11,713 nt of DNA, taken from the NCBI GenBank assembly GCA_002471975.1, contig DKQZ01000096.1:5155-16867 (forward strand). Direction: 5' to 3'. Below the pieces are notes generated by a model that was given only the letters and a program-made list of their open reading frames with translations, was not told the origin of the DNA and ran no database searches. Source of the stretch: Dialister sp. UBA7295. Lineage in GTDB: Bacteria > Bacillota > Negativicutes > Veillonellales > Dialisteraceae. The position numbers and the translations under genes are program-made. Position 1 is the stretch's first letter; each line of letters opens with the position of its first letter. This document shows positions 1 to 7,163 of the stretch, piece by piece.

Positions 1-10
1 GTACATTGGG

Positions 11-31
11 GTTAATAGTTAATGAGTAATG
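11..31 (+). repeat. Heptanucleotide repeat, GTTAATA type
   Basis: Three 7-bp units occur in a row: GTTAATA, GTTAATG and AGTAATG. They are degenerate, but keep the 7-bp period seen in the other tracts of the window. Confidence 0.45.
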
Positions 32-135
32 GGACCGAAAACTTTACCCGGGAAAGAATCCGTATGCCGATCACTGTACACTCTCCACTCTGTTAAAGGA
101 TAAATACCATTTGAGGATTGGCCCCATATATATTC

Positions 136-153
136 GTGCCGTGAAAGCGGCAC
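136..153 (+). repeat. Dispersed hairpin repeat, copy 1
   Basis: The arms GTGCCGT and GCGGCAC pair over 7 bp, with one T-G wobble next to the loop, and enclose a GAAA tetraloop. The copy is preceded by CCCCAT and followed by ACCTTC, the flanks shared by the other copies. Confidence 0.65.
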
Positions 154-298
154 ACCTTCACGATAGTCACGAATGAAATGATCTTATATCATGCTGCATT
201 CACATGATCTTAAATACATTTCTGTCAAAAGTCTGACGACTGGCAGCTTCAATGGAAAATGTCGAATTGATCGATTCTTCGAATCGATTGGCCCCCTT

Positions 299-413
299 CT
301 CCCTCACTGCGTTCGGGAGCTTCCCCCGCAGGGGACGCTCGACTATCAGGCGGCCGGAAGCCGCCGGTCGCATCACTTCGCCCCCTCACCCGCTTCGAGG
401 GAGTTCCCCGGGG
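299..413. repeat. Cluster of GC-rich hairpins
   Basis: Successive stem-loops are visible: CTCCC/GGGAG (299-319), CCCC-CGCA-GGGG (323-334), GGCGGC-CGGAA-GCCGCC (349-365), CCCTC/GAGGG (383-401) and a CCCCGGGG palindrome (406-413). The order C-rich arm, hairpin, AGC or AGT, C-rich hairpin, GC matches diverged copies of the twin-hairpin module found at 430-503 and 575-633. Their role is unknown. Confidence 0.5.
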
Positions 414-429
414 ATGCATGTGACTTTTA

Positions 430-503
430 TCTCATTTTCGACACGTACGACTGTACAGCCCCTCCGCCCCTTCGGGGCTGCCCGAACTTCGGGGAGGCTG
501 TGC
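430..503 (+). repeat. Twin-hairpin GC-rich module, copy A
   Basis: The module begins with TCTCATTTTCGACA, which recurs inverted at the right end of the window, then GTACGACTGTACAG. Two hairpins follow: GCCCC-TTC-GGGGC (466-478) and CCCGA-ACT-TCGGG (481-493). An outer pairing of ACAGCC (455-460) with GGCTGT (496-501) would close them into a three-way junction. No T-run follows, so it is not an obvious terminator. Confidence 0.6.
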
Positions 504-574
504 GGGGAGCCTTCCTGCTTACTGATTTCCTCATTTGTCCCATGCACCTTTTGCCAGTCAGCCTTATATGTGCC

Positions 575-633
575 TTGTACGATAGTACAGCCCCCCACCG
601 CTGCGCGGAGCCCCCCGAACTTCGGGGGGCCTG
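575..633 (+). repeat. Twin-hairpin GC-rich module, copy B
   Basis: TTGTACGATAGTACAG is followed by the hairpins CCGC-TGC-GCGG (598-608) and CCCCCCGA-ACT-TCGGGGGG (611-629). The layout matches copy A, but the stem sequences differ while remaining paired, which suggests the fold matters more than the sequence. Confidence 0.6.
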
Positions 634-691
634 ACCTTTCGACCCATCCAGACATTTCACCCCGCCTGAGCACATTCCCCATCATAAATCC

Positions 692-709
692 GCGCTGCAT
701 CAGCAGCGC
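692..709 (+). repeat. Dispersed hairpin repeat, copy 2
   Basis: Perfect 7-bp stem GCGCTGC/GCAGCGC around an ATCA loop. It is preceded by CTGAGCACATTCCCCAT and followed by ACCTTCCCG, both shared with the copy at 11553-11570. Relative to that copy, two base pairs have changed on both sides (C-G to T-A and T-A to C-G), so pairing is kept. Confidence 0.7.
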
Positions 710-726
710 CACCTTCCCGAATTCCC

Positions 727-747
727 AAATCCGAAATCCGAAATCCG
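727..747 (+). repeat. Heptanucleotide repeat, AAATCCG x3
   Basis: Three identical AAATCCG units stand in tandem, preceded by a related AATTCCC unit. The tract lies between two hairpin repeats. Confidence 0.7.
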
Positions 748-780
748 TTTCTCCCCTGCGTCCATTCCCCATACATACTC

Positions 781-798
781 GTGCCGCGAAAGCAGCAC
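781..798 (+). repeat. Dispersed hairpin repeat, copy 3
   Basis: The arms GTGCCGC and GCAGCAC pair with one C/A mismatch around a GAAA loop. ATTCCCCAT lies upstream, and CACCTTCCCG runs straight into the heptad tract downstream. Confidence 0.65.
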
Positions 799-800
799 AC

Positions 801-835
801 CTTCCCGCACCCCGCGCCCCGCATCCCGCACCCCG
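801..835 (+). repeat. Heptanucleotide repeat, CACCCCG type
   Basis: Five 7-bp units: CTTCCCG, CACCCCG, CGCCCCG, CATCCCG, CACCCCG. The same tract, with four units and in the reverse orientation, lies at 11521-11548 beside another copy of the hairpin repeat. Confidence 0.75.
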
Positions 836-870
836 ATCCAAAAGCTTTTTACCGGAAAGTTTCCCAATGT

Positions 871-910
871 AAAAACAGCACCCATAATGACATAAGAGTG
901 CTGTTTCAAA
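871..910 (-). terminator. Terminator of the first FIST-GGDEF gene
   Basis: On the minus strand the arms AAACAGCAC and GTGCTGTTT (898-906 and 873-881) form a 9-bp stem with a 16-nt loop. The downstream arm runs into five Ts. It starts 24 bases beyond the stop codon of the preceding gene. Confidence 0.75.
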
Positions 911-930
911 AAGTCAATTCAATCTGAAAA

Positions 931-2715
931 TCATTCCTCCACGAGGGCGGTCTTATTCTTCCCGCTCCGTTTGGCGAGGTACAAAGCTTTATCCATTCTG
1001 TGATAGAAGGCTTCCGCATTTTCCCCGGCCGAGGCCCGGGCAATGCCGAGGCTGATGGAGACGGACTGTCCGTCGGGTCGGTAAATATTGTGGGAAACGG
1101 CTTTGCGGAGAAGTTCGGCCAGGTCCATGGAGTCTTCCGTACCATAGCCCGGGAGAAGGACCACGAATTCATCGCCTCCCCAGCGGCCCGCCAGGGCGGT
1201 GAGGGGGATTTCCCGTTTCAGGATGGATGCCAGTTCGCAGAGGACCCGGTCTCCTTCATCATGGCCGAAGGTATCGTTGATGGCTTTGAAATTATCCAGG
1301 TCCATCATGAGGGCGGAGAAGGAAAGTCTGCCATCCCTCGTGCGGCCGGCGAGGTTTCTGAGTTCAAATTCGATGGTTTCCCGGTTGAGAAGGCCCGTAA
1401 GCCCGTCATGGGAGGCCATGAAGGTGAGCTGCCGGTTTGCATCGGCCAGTTTGGCATTGGCTTCTTCCAGTTTCTTATTGGTTTCTTCCTGTTCCGCCGA
1501 AGAGACGGTGATGAAAGAGGCCAGGCGCTGGATGGTGGCGAGGGTGCCGGTGTCGAAATCAATATTTCCTTCAGAAATTTCATGAATTTTCGAGGGCGCC
1601 CCACCTTCCCGGAACGCCGCGGCCACAAGGGTCATATTGAGTCCGCTGGTCTTTCCATCATTCCGGCTGATTTCCCCATGACAATAGCCGCCGGCCACCG
1701 GCGACAGTTTTCCGTAAGGGGAAAGGACTTTGTCCGTCCCTTCCTTGAGGAAAAGTCTCCGGGTGATGCAGGAAAAAATGAGGATTCCTTCCGGGGCGAA
1801 GGCGGCGAGTTTCCTCGTATTCTCCCGGCAGCGCTGCACGATTTCGTTCGGATCCCCATAGGCAAGCCGTACCTGTTCGCCCAGGTAACAGTTGCCTGCC
1901 AGCCCCAGGGCACCGTCTTCCCGGCAGCTGTCGGGAAGGCGGGCCAGGGGTCTCGTATTTCTCATGACAATGAGGGGAAATGACAGGGCATCATCGATGA
2001 AAGAGCCCATATTTTTAATGCCCAGGTATTTCAGGTACACATTGGCCGCCGGTTCATGGTCCAGTTCTTTGATGATCCGGTCCCCTTCCATGGCCGTGAT
2101 GGTCATGGCTTTTCCCAGGGGCTGCCAGCCCAGATTCATCTGCACGTCGATAGAAACGGGGCCTTCAAAGGAAATACAAACGATGGAGCGGCCAAGGATC
2201 TGATTTCCCGCAATCACGTAGGCATCGCCGCCGGCCGTATAGGAATCGGCGGTACCGCCAAAAATGGCCACCGACGAGGGGAGGAGATCCAGTTTCTTCA
2301 GGAAGGGGGCAATGCCGGAAATATCGATCCCGTTCAGCACGGCCAGGCTCGCGAGATTCTTCATGGGCCGGAAAATCTCCAGCGCCTGGCGGGACGCATC
2401 GTCAAGGATCATCTGATTCAGGTCGAAGGCAAAGACGGAAACTTTTGTCTTTTCAAAGAAAAGGAAGGATACCACCGTCAGCCCCAGGACCTGATGGCCA
2501 TCCCGGATCCCGCCGGAACAGCTCATACCGGAAATGGCAGCTTTTGGGAAAGCCCTGGACAGCTTCTCCGCATCCTTTGCGATGATTTCAGGTTCATTGC
2601 TGCCATGAAAGAGGAGGATGAGAAGGTTTCCACCCTTCTTCTCCCTTTCCTTCATGGCCCCTATGGCCTTCTCAAGGATTTCCGGGCTTTCCAGCTCATA
2701 ATTGTACTGTTCCAT
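931..2715 (-). CDS. FIST-domain diguanylate cyclase (paralogue 1)
   Basis: A predicted soluble 594-residue enzyme that joins two GTP into cyclic di-GMP under control of a small-molecule sensing domain. Residues about 30-230 match the FIST N domain and about 240-395 the FIST C domain (ILIFSCITRR, AGGYCHGEI, SGLNMTLVAAAF). A short coiled coil (about 410-435, repeats of KLEEANAKLADAN) leads into a GGDEF domain with DLDNFKAINDTFGHDEGDR and an intact WGGDEF, the GGDEF at 513-517. The RxxD inhibitory site expected five residues before GGDEF is absent (PLTA), so product inhibition by that route is unlikely. There is no signal peptide or membrane segment. The ATG is preceded by AGGAGG. A paralogue with the same architecture lies immediately upstream on the same strand. 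FIST domains are known as ligand sensors, and some (NosP) bind haem and nitric oxide; the ligand here cannot be told. Confidence 0.92.
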   Translation of the reverse strand: MEQYNYELESPEILEKAIGAMKEREKKGGNLLILLFHGSNEPEIIAKDAEKLSRAFPKAAISGMSCSGGIRDGHQVLGLTVVSFLFFEKTKVSVFAFDLNQMILDDASRQALEIFRPMKNLASLAVLNGIDISGIAPFLKKLDLLPSSVAIFGGTADSYTAGGDAYVIAGNQILGRSIVCISFEGPVSIDVQMNLGWQPLGKAMTITAMEGDRIIKELDHEPAANVYLKYLGIKNMGSFIDDALSFPLIVMRNTRPLARLPDSCREDGALGLAGNCYLGEQVRLAYGDPNEIVQRCRENTRKLAAFAPEGILIFSCITRRLFLKEGTDKVLSPYGKLSPVAGGYCHGEISRNDGKTSGLNMTLVAAAFREGGAPSKIHEISEGNIDFDTGTLATIQRLASFITVSSAEQEETNKKLEEANAKLADANRQLTFMASHDGLTGLLNRETIEFELRNLAGRTRDGRLSFSALMMDLDNFKAINDTFGHDEGDRVLCELASILKREIPLTALAGRWGGDEFVVLLPGYGTEDSMDLAELLRKAVSHNIYRPDGQSVSISLGIARASAGENAEAFYHRMDKALYLAKRSGKNKTALVEE

Positions 2716-2744
2716 ACGTCCCTCCTGCCCTAAAGGAATTCATC

Positions 2745-2825
2745 GATTCACACCATACAATTGATTTTTTCATTTCATTTTTATAATATCATAATTTTCG
2801 ATGAAATCATAGAATGATGTGAATC
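2745..2825. promoter_or_regulatory. Inverted repeat around AT-rich promoter region
   Basis: GATTCACACCAT (2745-2756) and its reverse-complement partner ATGATGTGAATC (2814-2825) match at 11 of 12 positions. They bracket a very AT-rich segment with several TATAAT-like words, just upstream of the first FIST-GGDEF gene. I could not choose a convincing -35/-10 pair. A pair of operators or a looping site is possible. Confidence 0.35.
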
Positions 2826-2923
2826 ACGGATAGCTCTTCCTGAAAGAGCCATACAGAATGGGATCAGCGGTGGGTTTTATTCGTTGTGCATCGATACTCC
2901 CGGAGCAGGAGTCCTTAGCCGCC

Positions 2924-2977
2924 AGCCGATAGCCGATAGCAGTTAGCAGTTAGCTGTTAGCTGTTAGCTGAGCTGTC
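2924..2977 (+). repeat. Heptanucleotide repeat, AGCAGTT/AGCTGTT type
   Basis: Six units run without interruption (AGCCGAT twice, AGCAGTT twice, AGCTGTT twice), then AGCTG and AGCTGTC. The tract lies between the terminator of one cyclase gene and the promoter region of the next. Confidence 0.75.
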
Positions 2978-2986
2978 AGCCATGGT

Positions 2987-3092
2987 CCATTCCCTATCGA
3001 CCATTCCCTGTGAGCCCTCCGCCATTGCCCATGAGCCCCTGCCGGCAGCCGGCCGTCCGGGCGAGATTCCCTTCTCCCAGAAATCAGAAATC
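2987..3092 (+). repeat. Further 7/14-bp periodic repeats
   Basis: CCATTCCCTATCGA (2987-3000), CCATTCCCTGTGAG (3001-3014), CCCTCCG (3015-3021) and CCATTGCCCATGAG (3022-3035) keep a strict 7 or 14-bp step. Two AGAAATC units follow at 3079-3092. Together with the preceding tract, this fills the gap between the two cyclase genes; no gene is visible there. Confidence 0.5.
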
Positions 3093-3099
3093 TCCCATC

Positions 3100-3130
3100 A
3101 AAAATGCCGCCCCGGGGGAGCGGCATTTTT
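3100..3130. terminator. Bidirectional terminator
   Basis: AAAAATGCCGC (3100-3110) pairs perfectly with GCGGCATTTTT (3120-3130) around a 9-nt loop. It has A- and T-runs on both sides, so it can work in either direction. It starts 27 bases past the stop of the second FIST-GGDEF gene and separates that gene from its downstream paralogue. Confidence 0.85.
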
Positions 3131-3157
3131 ATTTCCAAAATATTGACGGCTAACGGC

Positions 3158-4969
3158 TCATTCCATGACCACGATCACATTTTTGCCGGATTTCTTGGCC
3201 CGGTAAAGAGCATGATCCATGCGGTGATAGAAGGAATCGGTATGTTCATTTCCTGTGGACCGGGCGATGCCAAGGCTGACAGAGACGGCTTCTCCATCCC
3301 TGCGGGGAATCCGGTTCAGCACGGAGGAGCGGATGGATTCTGCCGTTTCCAGGGCTTCTTTTCTTTCTGTCTCCGGCAGGAGCACCATGAATTCATCGCC
3401 GCCCCAACGGCCGGCCATGCCTTTTTCCGCCAGATTTTCTTTCAGGATGGCTGCCAGCTCTTTCAGTACCCGGTCCCCTTCATCATGGCCGAAGGTATCG
3501 TTGATGGCTTTGAAATTATCCAGGTCCATCATGAGGGCGAAGAAATCGACTTTCCCGGACCGGTTCTTTTCCATCAGGTCGCGCAGCTCTTTTTCAATCG
3601 TTTCCCGGTTGTACAGATCTGTCAATCCGTCATGAGAGGCCAGGTAGGAAAGGCGGCTGTTTGCATGGGCCAGCTGTCCATTCAGTTCTGCCAGCTTATC
3701 ATTGGCTTCCTCCAGCTTCTGATTTGCCTCTTCCAGTTCTGACGAAGAAACGGTAACGAAAGATGCCAGCCTCTGGATGGTGGTCACTTTGTCGCTGCCA
3801 AAGACGATATCCTTTGTTTTCTCTCTGGAAACAGACGACTTTTCCGGAGCGCTTTTCTCACGGAACGCAGCAGCCACCAGGGTCATATTGAGTCCGCTTG
3901 TCTTCCCGTCCCTCCGGCTGATTTCTCCATGGCAGTAACCGCCCGCCGTGGGAGCAATGGCTTCATAGGGAGCAAGGATCTGATCGGAATCTTCCTTGAG
4001 GAAAATGCGGCGGGTAATGCAGGAGAAAATCAGGATGCCCTCCGCCCCGAAATCGGCAATTTTATTCGTACTCTCCTGGCAGCGACGGATGATTTCGTTG
4101 GGATCCCCGTAGGCCAGGCGGCATTTTTCACCTTCAAATACGCTGCCTGCCATGACAAGGGCCCCATCATCCCGGCAGCTGTCCGGAAGGCGCGCCACCA
4201 TCTGCTCATCCCTGGTCACGATGAGGGGGAAGGAAAGCACGTCCCGCCCAAAAGAAGAACTATTCTTTATATGCAGATATCTGTCATAGATTTCTGCTGC
4301 CGGCTGGTGATCCAGTTCTTTGATGATGGTATCCCCTTCCATGGCAGTAATCGTCATATCCCGTCCCAAAGGCTGCCAGCCCAGGTTCATATGGACGTCG
4401 ATGGACGCATCTCCCGCAAAAGTCACACACACAATGGCATTGGTCAGGACCCTGCCTTCGGCGAAAACACAGGCTGTACTCCCGGCCGTATAAGAATCAG
4501 CTGCTCCCCCGAAAACGGCTACGGAAGGAGGAAGTCTGTCCAGTACGTCAAAGAAGCCTGCCATTCTGTAAATGGCAATGGAAATAAGGACTTCCACGCC
4601 TTTCAGGTTTTCGATTTTCCGGAAATCGGACAGCGCTTTTTCTGCCGCCTCTCTGGTGGACAAACGGCTCATATCATAGACGAAAAGTTTCATTTCCGTG
4701 TTCCGGAAGACAAGGAAAGAAAGGACCGAATCCCCCAGCACCCGGTGGCCTTCCATGATGCCGCCGGAATTGTTCATACCGGAAATGGGGACTCCCGGGA
4801 AAGCATGGGAAAGCTCCTTCAGATCCGATGCAATGATATCCGGATCATTGCCGGCATGGAAAAGCATGATGAAAAGGTTTCCGCCTTCCCTCCTCATCCT
4901 TTCCTTCATCTCGGCCACAGCCCTTCCCAGGCTGCCCGGTTCTTTCAGTTCATAATTGTACTGTTTCAA
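3158..4969 (-). CDS. FIST-domain diguanylate cyclase (paralogue 2)
   Basis: A predicted soluble cyclic-di-GMP synthase of 603 residues with the same plan as its downstream paralogue: FIST N (about 30-235), FIST C (about 245-400, with ILIFSCITRR and AGGYCHGEI), a longer coiled coil (about 410-445) and GGDEF with DLDNFKAINDTFGHDEGDR and WGGDEF, the GGDEF at 523-527. The RxxD inhibitory site is again missing (AEKG in its place). I chose the TTG start at 4969: GGGAGG lies at the right distance before it, and the protein then begins LKQYNYEL, parallel to MEQYNYEL in the paralogue. An ATG 11 codons upstream (5002) is in frame but has no comparable ribosome site. The two proteins look more than half identical, highest in FIST C and the GGDEF core, and more divergent in FIST N, so they may sense different ligands. 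Confidence 0.9.
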   Translation of the reverse strand: MKQYNYELKEPGSLGRAVAEMKERMRREGGNLFIMLFHAGNDPDIIASDLKELSHAFPGVPISGMNNSGGIMEGHRVLGDSVLSFLVFRNTEMKLFVYDMSRLSTREAAEKALSDFRKIENLKGVEVLISIAIYRMAGFFDVLDRLPPSVAVFGGAADSYTAGSTACVFAEGRVLTNAIVCVTFAGDASIDVHMNLGWQPLGRDMTITAMEGDTIIKELDHQPAAEIYDRYLHIKNSSSFGRDVLSFPLIVTRDEQMVARLPDSCRDDGALVMAGSVFEGEKCRLAYGDPNEIIRRCQESTNKIADFGAEGILIFSCITRRIFLKEDSDQILAPYEAIAPTAGGYCHGEISRRDGKTSGLNMTLVAAAFREKSAPEKSSVSREKTKDIVFGSDKVTTIQRLASFVTVSSSELEEANQKLEEANDKLAELNGQLAHANSRLSYLASHDGLTDLYNRETIEKELRDLMEKNRSGKVDFFALMMDLDNFKAINDTFGHDEGDRVLKELAAILKENLAEKGMAGRWGGDEFMVLLPETERKEALETAESIRSSVLNRIPRRDGEAVSVSLGIARSTGNEHTDSFYHRMDHALYRAKKSGKNVIVVME

Positions 4970-5186
4970 TGATACCCTCCCGCAGAGGATGAAGGTCCTC
5001 ATGGTCCATGAACAAAAGAGCCCTGAGCTCTAAAAGTAAACATAAAGTCATAGTTCAATACAATATTTATATACTTAATAATAACATGTATTTTACAATA
5101 AGAAAAGTGACCAACAGTTCTATGGATATGTATTTTATCAGGAGGGTATAATTTTTATTTCCTGCCCCTGCCCTGAAAAAGTGATC
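4970..5186. other. AT-rich leader of the second cyclase gene
   Basis: This gap holds the upstream region of the second FIST-GGDEF gene. Two small hairpins lie near the gene (GAGGA/TCCTC at 4985-5000 and AGAGC/GCTCT at 5017-5031), followed by a strongly AT-rich stretch at 5035-5160. A promoter on the minus strand is expected there, but several weak candidates compete and I do not choose one. No cyclic-di-GMP riboswitch pattern was recognised. Confidence 0.4.
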
Positions 5187-5214
5187 AGTTCTCAGTTATC
5201 AGTTATCAGTTCTT
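5187..5214 (+). repeat. Heptanucleotide repeat, AGTTATC type
   Basis: Four units: AGTTCTC, AGTTATC, AGTTATC, AGTTCTT. A tract of the same family lies inverted at 5320-5354, on the other side of the mdcA terminator. Confidence 0.7.
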
Positions 5215-5279
5215 ATTCTCCCATCTGAATTGAAGAACCTTCCTCCCTGTTCTTCATTGAAATCATATATTTCCACAAT

Positions 5280-5309
5280 AAAAAGCCCGCTTCCTTACAG
5301 GAAACGGGT
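5280..5309 (-). terminator. Terminator of mdcA
   Basis: Read on the minus strand, CCCGTTTCC pairs with GGAAGCGGG (one wobble) around a TGTAA loop, and CTTTTT follows. It ends the mdcA transcript about 50 bases after the stop codon, so no further malonate genes belong to this operon. Confidence 0.85.
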
Positions 5310-5319
5310 CTTCTTATAC

Positions 5320-5354
5320 CTTAACTGATAACTAAGAACTGATAACTGCTAACT
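5320..5354 (-). repeat. Heptanucleotide repeat in the mdcA 3' UTR
   Basis: On the minus strand the five units read AGTTAGC, AGTTATC, AGTTCTT, AGTTATC, AGTTAAG. The tract lies between the mdcA stop codon and its terminator, so it is transcribed. It faces the tract at 5187-5214 as an inverted repeat about 105 bases away. Confidence 0.7.
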
Positions 5355-5358
5355 TATA

Positions 5359-7032
5359 TTACCAGTTTCTGAATTTAGCCGGAGGATTATAGAGTCCGCC
5401 GGACCAGTCGACGAGGTCTTTCATATTCTTTGCAGCGAGGAGTTCGCGGGTAGCGTTGGCCGGGTTGATGCCCAGGTCTTCCGGCAGTTTGACGATGCCT
5501 TCCTTGCGGAGCCTCTTTGTCACTTCCGGATCTTCCTGACGGCCAACTTCGGTCTTGCCTGCTACGGCGCGGATGGCATCCATTCTTTCCTGCATGTCAT
5601 GGCACTTATGGAGGTAAGCGATCCCCACTTCGGAAACGATATGGGTGAGATCGTCGGAGTAAATCATGATCGGTTCGAGGTCCAGGTTTGCATTCTTCTT
5701 CAATGCTACGGCATCTAGCTGGTCTACAAAGCCCGGGAAGCCTTTGGCGGAAACGGTAGTAATGAGCTGGACAACCAGTTTCTTGCCGCGGTTTGCATCT
5801 CCCATGAGTTCAAAGCGGTTTGCCACTTCGGAGCCTGCTTTTGCCCAGGCCTCTGATACATGACGACGGCCTTTGGCATCGCAGCCCATATTCGGAGCGC
5901 CGCCGAAGCCGGCTACGTTATTCTTTGTAGCGGTGGAGGAGTTGCCGAATTTATCGATCTGCATGGTGGAACCGATGAACATATCTGCTGCATAATGGCC
6001 GGCTGCCTGGCAGTATGCGCGGTTGGAACGCATGGTGCCGTCCGGTCCGATAGCGAAGATATCCGGTCTTGCCTTGATGTATTCTTCCATACCTACTTCG
6101 GAGCCGAAGGAGTATACAGCCTGAACCCAGCCGGTTTCGATGGCCGGAATCAGGGTCGGATGCGGGTTCAGTACCCAGTGGGTGCAGATCTTTCCCTTGA
6201 GTCCCAGGGATTCGCCGAAAGTCGGGAGGAGCAATTCTACGGCTGCCGTATCAAAACCTACGCCATGGTTCAAAACTTTGACGCCATATTCCGCATAAAT
6301 GCCTTTGATCGCCATCATGGCTTTCATGACGCGTTCATTGCCGATCTTTGCAGGGTCCCGGGTGAAGAGCGGATTCAGCAGGTAGGGCTGTGGAGCTTCT
6401 ACAACGAAATCGACCCAGTCGGAAGGAATATCCACGCGGGAAACTTTGTCTACGATCTTGTTGACCTGGAAAATCACGATGCCCTGGTTAAATTTCGTTG
6501 CTTCCACGATAGCCGGGGTATCTTCGGTGGAGAAACCGGTATAGATATTTCCATCCTTATCGGCTGCATCTGCGCAGACGAGGGAAACTCTCGGTACCAG
6601 GTCCATGAAATAGCGGGAGTACATTTCCAGGTACGTATGGATAGCGCCCAGTTCGATCGAGCCGTCCTGGACCATGACAGCCAGCCGTTTGCCCTGGCTT
6701 CCTGCATAAGCGAAGTCCAGTTTCTTTGCGATGCCCTTTTCAAAGACGTCGAGATGTTCCGGAATGGAAAGGGTGGACTGGATCATGTGAAGGTCATGAA
6801 CCTTTTCGGGGTCCACTTTGCACAGTTCTTTGGCCAGGAAATCAGCCTGTTTCTGGTTATCCCCTTCAATATTGACCATATCGCCCGGACGGAGGATGGC
6901 TTCCAGCAGTTTTACGGTATTGGAAGCATCGACGATTTTTCCATCTGCATAAGGTTTAGCGGCTGCAATTCTTGCTGCCGTATCGTCGCCTCTGGTATGC
7001 CAGTTCTTGTTGCACGGTTTGATTTCTAACAT
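5359..7032 (-). CDS. mdcA: Malonate CoA-transferase (malonate decarboxylase alpha subunit)
   Basis: In malonate decarboxylase this subunit moves the thiol carrier from an acetyl to a malonyl group, giving malonyl-S-carrier and acetate; alone it can act on acetyl-CoA and malonate. The 557 residues are the usual full length and match MdcA throughout: EGDNQKQADF (56-65), EKVHDLHMI, IHTYLEMYSR (131-140), STEDTPA (168-174), FTRDP (223-227), the FDTAAVELLLPTFGESLG region (from 260), LNPHPTLIPAIE (288-299), the FGSEVGMEEY segment (309-318) that I would look at first for the catalytic glutamate, and GFGGAPNMG (375-383). The ATG follows AAAGGA. The gene lies 185 bases after madM with its own promoter and ends at a terminator. 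Subunits mdcB, C, D, E, G and H are absent here, so whether the product is decarboxylated or used as malonyl-thioester is open. Confidence 0.93.
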   Translation of the reverse strand: MLEIKPCNKNWHTRGDDTAARIAAAKPYADGKIVDASNTVKLLEAILRPGDMVNIEGDNQKQADFLAKELCKVDPEKVHDLHMIQSTLSIPEHLDVFEKGIAKKLDFAYAGSQGKRLAVMVQDGSIELGAIHTYLEMYSRYFMDLVPRVSLVCADAADKDGNIYTGFSTEDTPAIVEATKFNQGIVIFQVNKIVDKVSRVDIPSDWVDFVVEAPQPYLLNPLFTRDPAKIGNERVMKAMMAIKGIYAEYGVKVLNHGVGFDTAAVELLLPTFGESLGLKGKICTHWVLNPHPTLIPAIETGWVQAVYSFGSEVGMEEYIKARPDIFAIGPDGTMRSNRAYCQAAGHYAADMFIGSTMQIDKFGNSSTATKNNVAGFGGAPNMGCDAKGRRHVSEAWAKAGSEVANRFELMGDANRGKKLVVQLITTVSAKGFPGFVDQLDAVALKKNANLDLEPIMIYSDDLTHIVSEVGIAYLHKCHDMQERMDAIRAVAGKTEVGRQEDPEVTKRLRKEGIVKLPEDLGINPANATRELLAAKNMKDLVDWSGGLYNPPAKFRNW

Positions 7033-7054
7033 TTTTTGAGTCCTTTCTGTTTTA

Positions 7055-7129
7055 GAAATATCGGGAAATATAGTCAGGTTCTCTTATATTATATGGAAAT
7101 ATTTCTCCCTTGTCATGAGGAAATATTCC
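7055..7129 (-). promoter_or_regulatory. mdcA promoter with repeated AATATTTCC operators
   Basis: On the minus strand ATGACA (7111-7116), a 17-bp spacer and TATAAT (7088-7093) make a near-consensus sigma-70 type promoter, with transcription starting near 7081. GGAATATTTCC (7119-7129) lies just upstream of the -35 box, and GAAATATTTCC (7095-7105) fills most of the spacer, 24 bp away. Two shorter copies, TATTTCC (7065-7071 region) and TATTTC (7055-7061 region), lie downstream of the start. Such overlap suggests a repressor site; the protein is not identified. Confidence 0.7.
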
Positions 7130-7163
7130 AACATGCGGATTTACGGGGCTAACCTGCAGGGCC

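Larger units (their letters stand above)
1..870. repeat. Gene-free repeat mosaic, left end
   Basis: This stretch of about 870 bases contains no credible gene. Open frames across 191-872 on either strand have no ribosome-binding site, run through the repeats and give low-complexity Pro/Arg/Ser-rich translations. It is built from a heptad tract (11-31), a hairpin repeat (136-153), an 8-bp hairpin with a 3-nt loop (270-288, arms ATCGATTC/GAATCGAT), several GC-rich hairpins (299-335, 349-365, 383-413), two twin-hairpin modules (430-503, 575-633), two further hairpin repeats (692-709, 781-798) and two more heptad tracts (727-747, 801-835). Bases 32-130 and 160-260 show nothing I recognise. The same ordered building blocks return inverted at the right end of the window. 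Confidence 0.75.

Noticed and set aside
191..872. Overlapping open frames of 147, 206 and 151 residues in the left end
   Set aside because: They run through hairpins and heptads, lack ribosome sites, and give low-complexity translations unlike any family I know.
1000..1983. Long plus-strand frame (327 residues)
   Set aside because: Antisense to the first FIST-GGDEF gene, whose motifs are unambiguous; the frame is a by-product of its codon use.
2924..3092. Possible CRISPR array
   Set aside because: The repeats are 7 or 14 bases long with no spacers, and there are no cas genes.
3929..4972. Long plus-strand frame (347 residues)
   Set aside because: Antisense to the second FIST-GGDEF gene; no recognisable domain.
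4970..5180. Cyclic-di-GMP riboswitch upstream of the second cyclase
   Set aside because: No GEMM-type conserved core was seen; only small unrelated hairpins and AT-rich DNA.
5860..7029. Plus-strand frame of 389 residues
   Set aside because: Exact antisense shadow of mdcA, with no ribosome site or recognisable motifs.
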